Origin: SIG480 sp045546975
GTDB taxonomy: Bacteria; Bacillota; Clostridia; Oscillospirales; JAAYXM01
Assembly (NCBI GenBank): GCA_045546975.1
Contig: JAZQDV010000007.1
Span: 1 to 64,000 of the forward strand
DNA length: 64,000 nucleotides
Direction: 5' to 3'
In this document: positions 54,801 through 63,170 of the stretch, piece after piece
How the letters are laid out: every line of letters starts with the position of its first letter
Numbering within the stretch: position 1 is the stretch's first letter
Notes under the pieces: generated by a model
What the model was told of the DNA's origin: nothing
The model's database searches: none
The model's input: only the letters and a program-made list of their open reading frames with translations
Translations under genes and position numbers: made by a program

Positions 54801-55411
54801 TAAAACATTTCCTCCATACCGACGCTTGCAAGCGCGGTCTGTATTTCGTCATACTTAAAGCCACGGCGGATAAGATATGCAACAAGCTTTTTCTTCTGCG
54901 CATTATCAAGGGCTTTTCCGTGAGTCTTTTTTTCTATAAGCTGCAAAAGCTCGCTTTCAAAGGAGCCAAGGTCTGACATAGCCTTTTCGGAAATCTCACG
55001 CGGAATTTCGCGACGGTAAAGTTCTTCCTTTATCCGCATACTTCCATATCCGCGCGCCTTATAGTACTCTACACACGAGCGCGCATACGCCTCGTCGTCT
55101 ATAAAGCCACGCTCGGAAAACCAGTCGACTGCATCCTTGCTCTCTTCTTCCGAGAAGCCCTTCTGACGCAGCTTTTTCGAAAGCTCACCGCGCGACACGC
55201 TCCGCTTTGCAAGAGTCCTTGCTGCACTCTTCTTTGCAAGTGTTTTGGAAAATGCAAGGTTTAACTTTTCCGCCTCTTCGGGTGATATATCATCACCCAC
55301 GCGAAGGTTATATGCATCGTCAACGCGTGCGGAGATATATTCTCCCCCCTCACATCGTATGACGAGCTTTTCCTTGTCATGCCGTCCGACCTTTATACTT
55401 TCAATCTTCAT
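54800..55411 (-). CDS. recX: Regulatory protein RecX
   Basis: A 203-residue helical modulator of RecA filaments. The repeats RTLAKRSVSRGELSKKLRQK and WFSERGFIDDEAYARSCVEY are diagnostic. Its ATG overlaps the recA stop by one base, giving the usual recA-recX coupling. Confidence 0.93.
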   Translation of the reverse strand: MKIESIKVGRHDKEKLVIRCEGGEYISARVDDAYNLRVGDDISPEEAEKLNLAFSKTLAKKSAARTLAKRSVSRGELSKKLRQKGFSEEESKDAVDWFSERGFIDDEAYARSCVEYYKARGYGSMRIKEELYRREIPREISEKAMSDLGSFESELLQLIEKKTHGKALDNAQKKKLVAYLIRRGFKYDEIQTALASVGMEEMF

Positions 55412-56475
55412 TAACCTTCAAAATCGTCCGCATCAATCTTGATGCCTGCACTTGCAGCAACAGGAGTTGCAGCGGACTTTGTCGGAGCCTTCATGAGCTC
55501 ACTGTACTTTGCACGTACCTCTGCCTCGACCTTAGCTGCAACATCGGGGTTTTCCGTGAAGTACTGCTTTACGCTGTCACGGCCCTGGCCGAGACGTGTC
55601 TCGCCCATATTGAACCATGAGCCGCTCTTCTGGATAATATCAAACTTGACCGCAAGGTCAATGATTTCTCCGATTTTTGAGATACCCTGACCGTAGATGA
55701 TATCAAACTCTCCTGAACGGAACGGAGGTGATACCTTGTTCTTTACGACCTTTGCTCGTGTGCGGTTGCCTATGAACTCTGTGCCGTTCTTGAGAGTTTC
55801 TGCACGGCGAATATCAATTCTTACGCTTGAGTAGTACTTAAGCGCGTGACCGCCTGTGGTTACCTCGGGATTTCCGTACATAACGCCAACCTTTTCACGA
55901 AGCTGATTGATAAAGATTGCAACGCAGTTTGCCTTTGAAATGGCACCCGCAAGCTTTCTCATAGCCTTTGACATAAGTCTTGCGTGTGCACCGACAAGTG
56001 CATCACCCATCTCGCCCTCGATTTCAGCACGCGGTACGAGTGCCGCAACAGAGTCGATAACGATAATATCAATAGCGTTTGAGCGCACGAGTGCCTCGGC
56101 AATCTCAAGCGCATCCTCACCTGCATCAGGCTGGGAAACGATAAGGCTATCAATATCAACACCGAGTGCCTTTGCGTATACGGGGTCGAGCGCATGTTCA
56201 ACGTCGACAAACGCCGCCTCACCGCCGAGCTTCTGTGCCTCAGCAACTGCGTGGAGAGCAACGGTGGTCTTACCTGATGCTTCAGGTCCGTACATTTCGA
56301 TAATTCTGCCACGCGGAAGTCCGCCGACTCCGAGCGCGAGGTCAAGTGTCAACGAGCCTGTTGAAATGCAGCTTACGTTCATATCTGCCTTATCGCCAAG
56401 GCGCATTACCGTTCCTTTTCCGAACTGCTTCTGAATCTGGGATAATGCGGTTTCCAATGCTTTTTCTTTTTCCAT
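55411..56475 (-). CDS. recA: Recombinase RecA
   Basis: Forms filaments on single-stranded DNA for recombination and SOS induction. The 354-residue chain has the Walker [14 protein letters not shown], Walker [13 protein letters not shown], and the loop [17 protein letters not shown]. It is in the middle of the operon, 35 bp after prmC. No LexA-type box (GAACNNNNGTTC) was seen in that short gap, so any SOS control must act elsewhere. Confidence 0.98.
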   Translation of the reverse strand: MEKEKALETALSQIQKQFGKGTVMRLGDKADMNVSCISTGSLTLDLALGVGGLPRGRIIEMYGPEASGKTTVALHAVAEAQKLGGEAAFVDVEHALDPVYAKALGVDIDSLIVSQPDAGEDALEIAEALVRSNAIDIIVIDSVAALVPRAEIEGEMGDALVGAHARLMSKAMRKLAGAISKANCVAIFINQLREKVGVMYGNPEVTTGGHALKYYSSVRIDIRRAETLKNGTEFIGNRTRAKVVKNKVSPPFRSGEFDIIYGQGISKIGEIIDLAVKFDIIQKSGSWFNMGETRLGQGRDSVKQYFTENPDVAAKVEAEVRAKYSELMKAPTKSAATPVAASAGIKIDADDFEG

Positions 56476-56510
56476 ATCTATACACTCCTGTTTTATTTAT
56501 TTCTTTTTAT

Positions 56511-57356
56511 TTATCTGGTACAGGACACAACCCTGTTTGCACCCGAAGTATCGCGCGAGGTCTGAATGTTCTTCATATTAAAGCCTGCAAGGATTTTTTC
56601 AAGCTCGGTACTCTGGTCTATTCCGCACTCAAAAGCGAGCAGCCCGCCCTCGTTCAGTGAATCTATCCAGTTTTCACATATAGCGCGGTAAAAGTCAAAG
56701 CCGTCTATGCCGCCACAGAGTGCTCCTCTTGGCTCAAACTCACGCACCGAGCGGTCAAGCTCTTCCATTTCCGTTTCCGTTATGTACGGTGGGTTTGAAA
56801 CTATAACATCAAACTTTCCGAGATTCTGAGGTGTCTCCGTCATATCTGCCTTTACACAGAGAAGGCGGGATGAGAGCTTTGCATTATACACGTTTTCCTT
56901 TGCAACAGCAAGTGCGCCTTCCGATATATCGGCGAGTACACCGCGACAGGAATCACGCATAGAGCTGATTGCGATACCGACACAACCGCTTCCGCAGCCA
57001 AGGTCCAGAAACCTGAACGCCCCTTCGCGACGACGCAGCACACAGTCTACAAGTGCCTCTGTATCCGAGCGCGGAATGAGGACATCGGGCGTAACCTTGA
57101 GCGTTATGCCATAGAACTCCCACTCGCCGAGAATATATGCAAGAGGCTCGCCCTGAACTCGCCTTGCCGAGAGTTTCTCTACCTCTTCTGACACGTGTGC
57201 GGGTGCGTGGAGATACTTGTCCCGCAAAAACTGCTCGCGCGTTTTTCCCGTTACGAACTTTATTATCTCAAACGCTTCAAGCTCTGCCATTGAAATTTTT
57301 TCTGCAACGAGCTTTCTTCTTGTATTCAGATATACATCGTTATACGTTGTAAACAA
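56511..57356 (-). CDS. prmC: Release-factor glutamine methyltransferase PrmC
   Basis: Methylates the Gln of the GGQ motif in release factors. The 281-residue chain has an N-terminal helical domain and a SAM domain with FLDLGCGSGCVGIA and VSNPPYITETEM (NPPY catalytic motif). The likely start is TTG at 57356 with a weak ribosome binding site; no ATG lies close enough. It follows the DUF1385 gene by 22 bp. Confidence 0.94.
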   Translation of the reverse strand: MFTTYNDVYLNTRRKLVAEKISMAELEAFEIIKFVTGKTREQFLRDKYLHAPAHVSEEVEKLSARRVQGEPLAYILGEWEFYGITLKVTPDVLIPRSDTEALVDCVLRRREGAFRFLDLGCGSGCVGIAISSMRDSCRGVLADISEGALAVAKENVYNAKLSSRLLCVKADMTETPQNLGKFDVIVSNPPYITETEMEELDRSVREFEPRGALCGGIDGFDFYRAICENWIDSLNEGGLLAFECGIDQSTELEKILAGFNMKNIQTSRDTSGANRVVSCTR

Positions 57357-57378
57357 TATATCACTTCATTTCTTGTTT

Positions 57379-58311
57379 TTACCAATTATCACTCTCATCG
57401 TCAGGTATTACCTCAGAGAGTGCCGCGATTGCAATTTCTATCATACTGTCATCAGGCTCAAATGTTGTGAGTTTCTGAAACCACAGTCCCGGAGCGCGAA
57501 TAATGCGTGTGAAGAAGTTGTCGTGCCGTCCGACAAATCGGTTTATCTCATAACTGATACCGATAACAACCGGCAGAAGAGCAAGGCGGAGCACCATTCT
57601 TATAATGGGATTTGACCAGCTCACGACCGAGAACACGAGAATGCTGACGACCATCACAGAGAACATAAAACTTGTTCCGCAACGCGGATGCTCCTTTGAA
57701 AATTTCTTTACATTTTCAACTGTGAGTTCACAACCCGCCTCATAGCAGAAAATCGTCTTGTGTTCAGCTCCATGGTATGAGAAAACCCTCTTCATATCCT
57801 TCATAAGAGATACCGAAAACATAAAGATGAAGAATATAAGTATACGTAAAATTCCCTCGACACAGTTGCGGATGAAGTTTGATTCAATAATCTTTGAGAT
57901 GAACCCTGCAAGAAGTGTTGGCAGAAAAATGAACATTGATACAGAAATCAGAACGCCAAGAACTCCTGCGATTCCCATGACCGCCTTTTCGGTAGCTTTC
58001 TTGCCGAACTTCTTCTCAAGCCACTTTTCAAATCTTGTCGGTTCCTCGTCTATTTCCGATATTGCGATTGACGATGAGAAATCAAGGGCTGCAAAGCCAC
58101 GTCTTAAAGAATCAAAAAGACCTACGATTCCGCGTATGAACGGAAGCCCCAAAAGCTTACACTTGTCCGCAGGACGCGTTATGTCCTCGACCTTGAGCTC
58201 TATCTCGCCGTCAGCACGGCGAACAGCAATCGCGCTTTTTTTAGGGCCGAGCATCATAATGCCTTCAATTAGCGCCTGTCCGCCTATGGTGGTTTTTTTA
58301 CAGTTTCCCAT
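57379..58311 (-). CDS. DUF1385 membrane protein (YqhQ-like)
   Basis: A 310-residue membrane protein with GGQALIEGIMMLGP near the start, about four membrane segments and a conserved central RVFSYHGAEHKTIFCYEAG His/Glu region. DUF1385 is conserved next to prmC in many Clostridia; its activity is unknown. GGAAGGAT precedes the ATG at 58311, only 5 bp after the histidine kinase gene. Confidence 0.9.
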   Translation of the reverse strand: MGNCKKTTIGGQALIEGIMMLGPKKSAIAVRRADGEIELKVEDITRPADKCKLLGLPFIRGIVGLFDSLRRGFAALDFSSSIAISEIDEEPTRFEKWLEKKFGKKATEKAVMGIAGVLGVLISVSMFIFLPTLLAGFISKIIESNFIRNCVEGILRILIFFIFMFSVSLMKDMKRVFSYHGAEHKTIFCYEAGCELTVENVKKFSKEHPRCGTSFMFSVMVVSILVFSVVSWSNPIIRMVLRLALLPVVIGISYEINRFVGRHDNFFTRIIRAPGLWFQKLTTFEPDDSMIEIAIAALSEVIPDDESDNW

Positions 58312-58316
58312 AGTTT

Positions 58317-59753
58317 TTATCCTTCCCGGTTATCTTCAACCATTTCCTTTACAGGAAGCAGAATTGTTACGTTTGTTCCCTCACCAAGCTTACTTTCTAT
58401 ATTGAGAGTTCCGCCGTGGAGAGTTACTATCTCATCACTGACAGCAAGGCCTATACCGTTGCCGTGTGCTCTTGACTTGCCCTTGTAGAACTTGACCTTA
58501 ACATACGGTAAATCCTCCTCGGAAATACCCTCACCGTGGTCAACTATCGAGAGCTTTACAAACTTACCGTCGCGACGAAGGTCAATATCTATACGTGCAT
58601 TTTCACCGCCGTGCTTTATGGCATTGTCGAGGATATTGAAGAACACTTGCTTAAGTCTTTCCCGGTCGCCGTTTATAAATATATCGTCGTCCTCATCCTG
58701 AGTGTAGTTTACAACCACACCCGCTTTTCTGAAGGTATCACCGTACATAAACAGCGTTTCCTCAAACTCAGCTTTTATGTCTACCGTATCAATATACAGC
58801 GTGAATCTCCCGCTCTCCATACGCGCAAAATTCAAAAGCTCTTCAACCATTTTTGAGAGGCGGCGCGTTTCTTTGAGAATTATCTCAACGCCCTTTTTTG
58901 TTTCCTCTTTGTTTTCTATACCCACCGTCGTAAGCGTCTCGCCCCAGCCGATAACCGCGGTAAGCGGTGTCCGAAGCTCGTGCGATACGGAAGAAATAAA
59001 GTCGTTTTTGATTTTATCTGCACGCGCTATCTCCGATGACATCTCATTTATGGAGTCAACCAACTCGCCGATTTCATCCTCGTACTTTTTATCTATGATA
59101 ACGCCGTAGCTTCCTGCTGTTATCTTCTTTGTTGTATCTATAACCTCGCGAAGAGGAAGGATTATCGAGCGTATGAAAAACTTGTTTGAGAGAAGCACGA
59201 TGAGAACCATAACTCCGCCCACCAAAAACGCGATGAGGGTTTGTATAAGTATTCTTCTGTCAACAACCCGAAGGCTTGTGACATACCTGACAACTCCGAT
59301 AACGTCGCGGTCACCCGATACAAGCGGACTTGAGACGCTCATTATCCTCTCGCCTGTCTCTTCATCGCGACCGACAAACGTGCAGGTCTTGTTCGTGCTT
59401 ACCGCCTCGGCAATATCCGAGCTTTTGGGCGTCATGCCCGCAGGGAGACCGAGCGAGGACAGAACAATTCTCCCGTTTGCAAAAAGAATCTGCCTTTCCA
59501 CATTTCCCATTTTTGCAGAGGTAGCAAGCTGCCTTTTTGCGTTTGCATAAAACGAATCAACGCTTGATGCTAAGTCACGGCTGAAATACTCCGCACTTAT
59601 GTTTGCACTGTTGATAAGGCTTGTTCTTACATTCATGTAGTAATAGTTTATTGCCGTGACGCAAAAAACAACTACGCACACTGCAATAATCAGCGCGATA
59701 TATATTAAGTTGTTTACCATCCAACGACGGCGAAGTCCCATTGAACGTCGCAT
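58317..59753 (-). CDS. Membrane sensor histidine kinase
   Basis: A 478-residue kinase: membrane segment about 14-34, an extracytoplasmic domain about 37-165, a second membrane segment about 168-190, a HAMP linker (about 190-245), HisKA with FISSVSHELRTPLTAVIGW, and a HATPase domain with the N-box FFNILDNAIKHGG and the G-box GNGIGLAVSDEI. It follows its response regulator by 25 bp. The class resembles PhoR/WalK kinases, but the signal is unknown; the upstream lipoprotein is a plausible accessory. Confidence 0.94.
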   Translation of the reverse strand: MRRSMGLRRRWMVNNLIYIALIIAVCVVVFCVTAINYYYMNVRTSLINSANISAEYFSRDLASSVDSFYANAKRQLATSAKMGNVERQILFANGRIVLSSLGLPAGMTPKSSDIAEAVSTNKTCTFVGRDEETGERIMSVSSPLVSGDRDVIGVVRYVTSLRVVDRRILIQTLIAFLVGGVMVLIVLLSNKFFIRSIILPLREVIDTTKKITAGSYGVIIDKKYEDEIGELVDSINEMSSEIARADKIKNDFISSVSHELRTPLTAVIGWGETLTTVGIENKEETKKGVEIILKETRRLSKMVEELLNFARMESGRFTLYIDTVDIKAEFEETLFMYGDTFRKAGVVVNYTQDEDDDIFINGDRERLKQVFFNILDNAIKHGGENARIDIDLRRDGKFVKLSIVDHGEGISEEDLPYVKVKFYKGKSRAHGNGIGLAVSDEIVTLHGGTLNIESKLGEGTNVTILLPVKEMVEDNREG

Positions 59754-59778
59754 AAACTATTCTCTCCCAAGTTTTATA

Positions 59779-60474
59779 CTATGAATTCCACTTATATCCG
59801 TAACCCCAGACCGTCTGTATGTACGACGGCTCGGCAGGGTCGTCCTCTATTTTGATTCGGAGACGTCTTATGTTTACATCCACTATCTTAAGCTCACCTA
59901 TATAGTCGTTTCCCCATACCGCCGTGAGCATATCCTCTCGGGATATTGCACGGTCAGGATTTTCAAGAAAGTAACGCATAATCGTATACTCAACCTGTGT
60001 AAGGCGGATTCTGACTCCGTTTTTATCAAGTGTTCTATTCCTCGTATTGAGCTCAAACGGACCGCTGGTTATCTTTGAGGTATCCTCTTTTATAACACCG
60101 TCAAGACGGCGATAAAGGGCATCTATTCTTGCAATGAGCTCTGTCGGTGAAAACGGCTTTGTGACATAGTCGTCAGCACCCGTCATAAGACCTGTTACGC
60201 GGTCGACCTCCTGAGTACGGGCTGTGAGCATAATGATACCGATTTTCGAGCCGCTTGCACGGATGCGGCTGCATACCTCAAAACCGTCAATCCCGGGAAG
60301 CATGATATCAAGGAGCATAACTCCTATTCCCTTTTCCCGCGAGAGAATATCAAGTGCATCTTCTCCCGAGGAAGCTTCCGTAACCTCGTATCCCGCACGG
60401 GTTAAGTTTATAACTATAAAGCTTCTTATGCTGTCCTCATCCTCAATGACGAGGATTCTCTTTTTATCACTCAT
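59779..60474 (-). CDS. OmpR/PhoB-family response regulator
   Basis: A 231-residue regulator. The receiver domain (1-120) shows VIEDEDSIR, the phospho-acceptor in VMLLDIMLPG, and YVTKPFSPTEL with the conserved Lys. The winged-helix DNA-binding domain ends VWGYGYKWNS. GGAGGGG lies upstream of the ATG at 60474, 12 bp after the lipoprotein stop. Confidence 0.95.
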   Translation of the reverse strand: MSDKKRILVIEDEDSIRSFIVINLTRAGYEVTEASSGEDALDILSREKGIGVMLLDIMLPGIDGFEVCSRIRASGSKIGIIMLTARTQEVDRVTGLMTGADDYVTKPFSPTELIARIDALYRRLDGVIKEDTSKITSGPFELNTRNRTLDKNGVRIRLTQVEYTIMRYFLENPDRAISREDMLTAVWGNDYIGELKIVDVNIRRLRIKIEDDPAEPSYIQTVWGYGYKWNS

Positions 60475-60486
60475 GCAAGGCCCCTC

Positions 60487-61797
60487 CTATGCGAACAAGA
60501 TTTCAGACGCCCACTCACTTTCGCGATTCTTAAACGCACTTTTTATAAATTCCTCGGTAATTTCTGTCCCGAGATAACTCTGGCTCAATATCTCTGCTGT
60601 GAAAATAACGTCATCACGCTTTGATATAACAAATGTTCCTTCCCTCTGAGAAAGAGTCTCGCGCATATCTCCGGTAAGTACATATACCGTAAAGAGCGGA
60701 GCTTCAACAAACTCCCCGTCTCCACCCGCAGTAGCCTCACGCGTTACAAACCGGATTTCAGTTTGCCTTGTGCTTACTTCCCCGAGCTCAGCTGTAACTG
60801 ATGCACTCCACACAAGCGGCATTGAGATATACCAGTTTTCTGTGAAGGAGTGGTATGTAAAGACCTCGGGAATGAGCATGCCGTCCTCCTGCACCGCGCT
60901 CCAGAGGTATGTACGGTCGGTGCCCGCGCCATCATCTGTCTCTTTTGCGGTCTTCGGGATTTCTATTATTCCATCACCGTCAGCATCCGCGCAGGAAGCA
61001 GAAACGGAACAGAACTCACCACTCCCAAAGAGATTTTTATATTCACCACGCGAGTTCATGATAAGGTCGGTCATTATTCCGTCGCCGATTTTTCGTTCTA
61101 TAAACGCGCCCATTTTGTCCGGCATTACCTTTCCACTCATTATGCGAAGGACCTTTCCCTCGCCACCCGAGAGCGGAACACTTGCCGTTTTATTTATTTT
61201 CGTGCCTTCGCGTTTGTATATATCCGCAAAAAATTGGTCGTCGGTCTTTGTCACCGCGAGGAGCTCGTTTTTGCCGTCACCGTCAAAGTCATTTACGGAA
61301 TACTGCTTTGCCGAAATATTAAATACTTTTTTGACACCGTCACGCTCAAGCGTATATGCCGTTACGGGGTGGGCACCGTCGCCCTGAGTTCCCCACTCGA
61401 CTATTATTTCATAGCCGCTACCGAGAAGGTCGGAATACGAAACGGTATAAATCTCCTTCTCATCACTCTCGATTACGTCAAAGACGCTGAATGCGGAATT
61501 TGAATTTTCAAAAATATAAATCGCCGTTTTGTATGTGTCACGAACATCGCGAAGGAATGCGATTCCCTCCTCCTCACCGTCACCGTCAAGGTCCATTATC
61601 TGAAGCGGCTGACGGTTAATGCCGGAGCGTGGCTCGGCATATTCAAAGCCCTCGGCCCGCACGCTCTCAACCGTATCAAGGAGCGCACTGTGCATCTCAG
61701 ACATTTCGGGCACGGCAAAGAGGTCTGTCGGCATTGAACTTCCACAACCGGCAAACAAAAACGTAAATATGAGAAGTATTACACACAACTTTTTCAT
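60487..61797 (-). CDS. Lipoprotein with FG-GAP/VCBS-like repeats
   Basis: A 436-residue exported lipoprotein (lipobox LFAGC, Cys18). It contains several Asp-rich repeats with D-x-D-G-D pattern (DLDGDGEEEG, DFDGDGKNELL, DADGDGIIEI), usual in calcium-binding beta-propeller or VCBS-type repeats, here in the N-terminal two thirds. The C-terminal part has no domain I recognise. It opens the run leading to the response regulator and kinase, which suggests an envelope component or sensor partner. That link is inference from gene order. Confidence 0.85.
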   Translation of the reverse strand: MKKLCVILLIFTFLFAGCGSSMPTDLFAVPEMSEMHSALLDTVESVRAEGFEYAEPRSGINRQPLQIMDLDGDGEEEGIAFLRDVRDTYKTAIYIFENSNSAFSVFDVIESDEKEIYTVSYSDLLGSGYEIIVEWGTQGDGAHPVTAYTLERDGVKKVFNISAKQYSVNDFDGDGKNELLAVTKTDDQFFADIYKREGTKINKTASVPLSGGEGKVLRIMSGKVMPDKMGAFIERKIGDGIMTDLIMNSRGEYKNLFGSGEFCSVSASCADADGDGIIEIPKTAKETDDGAGTDRTYLWSAVQEDGMLIPEVFTYHSFTENWYISMPLVWSASVTAELGEVSTRQTEIRFVTREATAGGDGEFVEAPLFTVYVLTGDMRETLSQREGTFVISKRDDVIFTAEILSQSYLGTEITEEFIKSAFKNRESEWASEILFA

Positions 61798-61838
61798 ATT
61801 TTTTCACTCCGAAAAGCAGATATATCTATACATCATTT

Positions 61839-61867
61839 ATTATAGTACAAATCGCAAAAAAACACAA
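61839..61867 (-). promoter_or_regulatory. Promoter of the lipoprotein-two-component-recA operon
   Basis: Minus-strand TTGTGT (61862-61867), 17 bp, TATAAT (61839-61844). It is the only clear promoter before the 14-kb run. Confidence 0.72.
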
Positions 61868-61905
61868 TACGAAATGGAGAAATTTCTCCCCTGAAAACAA
61901 AAGAA

Positions 61906-61933
61906 ATTCCCGGAAATTTTACTTCCCGGGAAT
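61906..61933 (-). terminator. Terminator of the DUF2974 gene
   Basis: Eight-bp stem ATTCCCGG / CCGGGAAT with 12-nt loop, T-rich on the minus strand, 10 bp after the stop. Confidence 0.75.
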
Positions 61934-61942
61934 CCGCAATTT

Positions 61943-63028
61943 TTATCTGCTTTTTACTGTGTCTGAAATCACTTTTTTAACGCCTTTGGAGAGCTTTCGG
62001 ACCGCCTCCGAAATAATTGTTTTTTCTTCTCTGTCAAGTCCACCGAGCGCCTTCAATACCGAAAACAGATTTTCAATTCGGTTTTCCGATAATTCAGTCA
62101 GAGTTTCCGCGCCCGTAGCACCGATGATTTCATACAGGGTATCAATTAATCTCTCGCGCTGATACGGTGACATTTCCTCCATCCATTCCTTGAGCGCAGA
62201 GTCGAGAAAACGGCTGCTTTCTGTTATTCTTTCAAGCGAGACAAACCGCGTCTTATCCACTTCCCAGGAATATGTATCGTGCTGCAAAAGTCCGTTGTTT
62301 GTGCTACTGACGACCGTATACTCCGTGCCGTGGTAAAGCAAGAGCCCGACCACAGAGGACTGGGGAATATACGCATTCACCCTGTTCTTTATATTCTTAA
62401 AGCCTTCCGTCTCAAGCACATGGTTTTCAAACCCCGGCCCGTCATAGTTCTGGATGGCTATTATCCTTTTCTGAAGCTTCACACTTGCAAAAGCAGCAGC
62501 ATAAATTGCGAGATTTCCGCCTTTTGAATGACCGCCGAGTATGAATTTCCCGCGAAGTCTTCTTCCGAGCCTTTCAAAATATTGCACCGCCTTTTCCTGT
62601 GCAGGAACAGGAGACTTGAATGACATATTGAAGTCTTCCTTCCACCCGACCAGAGTGTCGTCAGTGCCTCTGAACGCGACATAATAAAGACCCCTTGCAA
62701 GCTCAAAGGTAACTGCTGAAAACTGTGTCTCATTCTCCGAATCAATTATGTTGACGTATTCGAACATATACAGGTCCGAAAAGCGGGAGCTTTCCGAAAT
62801 TGCACGAATGAGCTCCTCGTCTCCGCCGGTCACAAGGTGTTCGCTTAAATTTTCAACCTCGAGAAGTGCCGTGCAAAGGCGCCCTGTCTTTTCAGCTTTC
62901 ACCTTCCCCACAAGCTCGAAGGGTGCGTATGAAAGCCTTGCAAGAAGCATTCCGTCAACCTCGTTTAAGGGAGATACGGAAAACGGCACGTCCCCGCGCC
63001 ATGTAAGATAATCAAAACAATTTGGCAT
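61943..63028 (-). CDS. DUF2974 (Mbeg1-like) alpha/beta-hydrolase
   Basis: A 361-residue protein with a lipase-like core: YYVAFRGTDDTLVGWKEDF, then the nucleophile elbow LGGHSKGGNLAIYAA with Ser in GHSKG, as in the DUF2974 family. It has no signal peptide. Members are widespread in Clostridia without known substrate. GGAGGG precedes the ATG at 63028, and a TATACT -10 lies upstream. It is monocistronic and divergent from the deacetylase-like gene. Confidence 0.87.
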   Translation of the reverse strand: MPNCFDYLTWRGDVPFSVSPLNEVDGMLLARLSYAPFELVGKVKAEKTGRLCTALLEVENLSEHLVTGGDEELIRAISESSRFSDLYMFEYVNIIDSENETQFSAVTFELARGLYYVAFRGTDDTLVGWKEDFNMSFKSPVPAQEKAVQYFERLGRRLRGKFILGGHSKGGNLAIYAAAFASVKLQKRIIAIQNYDGPGFENHVLETEGFKNIKNRVNAYIPQSSVVGLLLYHGTEYTVVSSTNNGLLQHDTYSWEVDKTRFVSLERITESSRFLDSALKEWMEEMSPYQRERLIDTLYEIIGATGAETLTELSENRIENLFSVLKALGGLDREEKTIISEAVRKLSKGVKKVISDTVKSR

Positions 63029-63105
63029 ATTCTCCCTCCTTTCTTTTTTAGTATATCATATGTTTTCCCGTTTTTGAAGTTACTCCTTTTGTTTCCAAAT
63101 TGTAA

Positions 63106-63133
63106 TTGACTTATTTTCAGTTGGTGCTATACT
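63106..63133 (+). promoter_or_regulatory. Promoter of the deacetylase-like gene
   Basis: TTGACT (63106-63111), 16 bp, TATACT (63128-63133), about 25 bp before GGAGGGG. Confidence 0.75.
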
Positions 63134-63170
63134 GAAAATATGACGAAACTTGTCGAATGGAGGGGTTTGA

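Noticed and set aside
56476..56510. LexA/SOS operator before recA.
   Set aside because: No GAACNNNNGTTC-type palindrome in the short gap.
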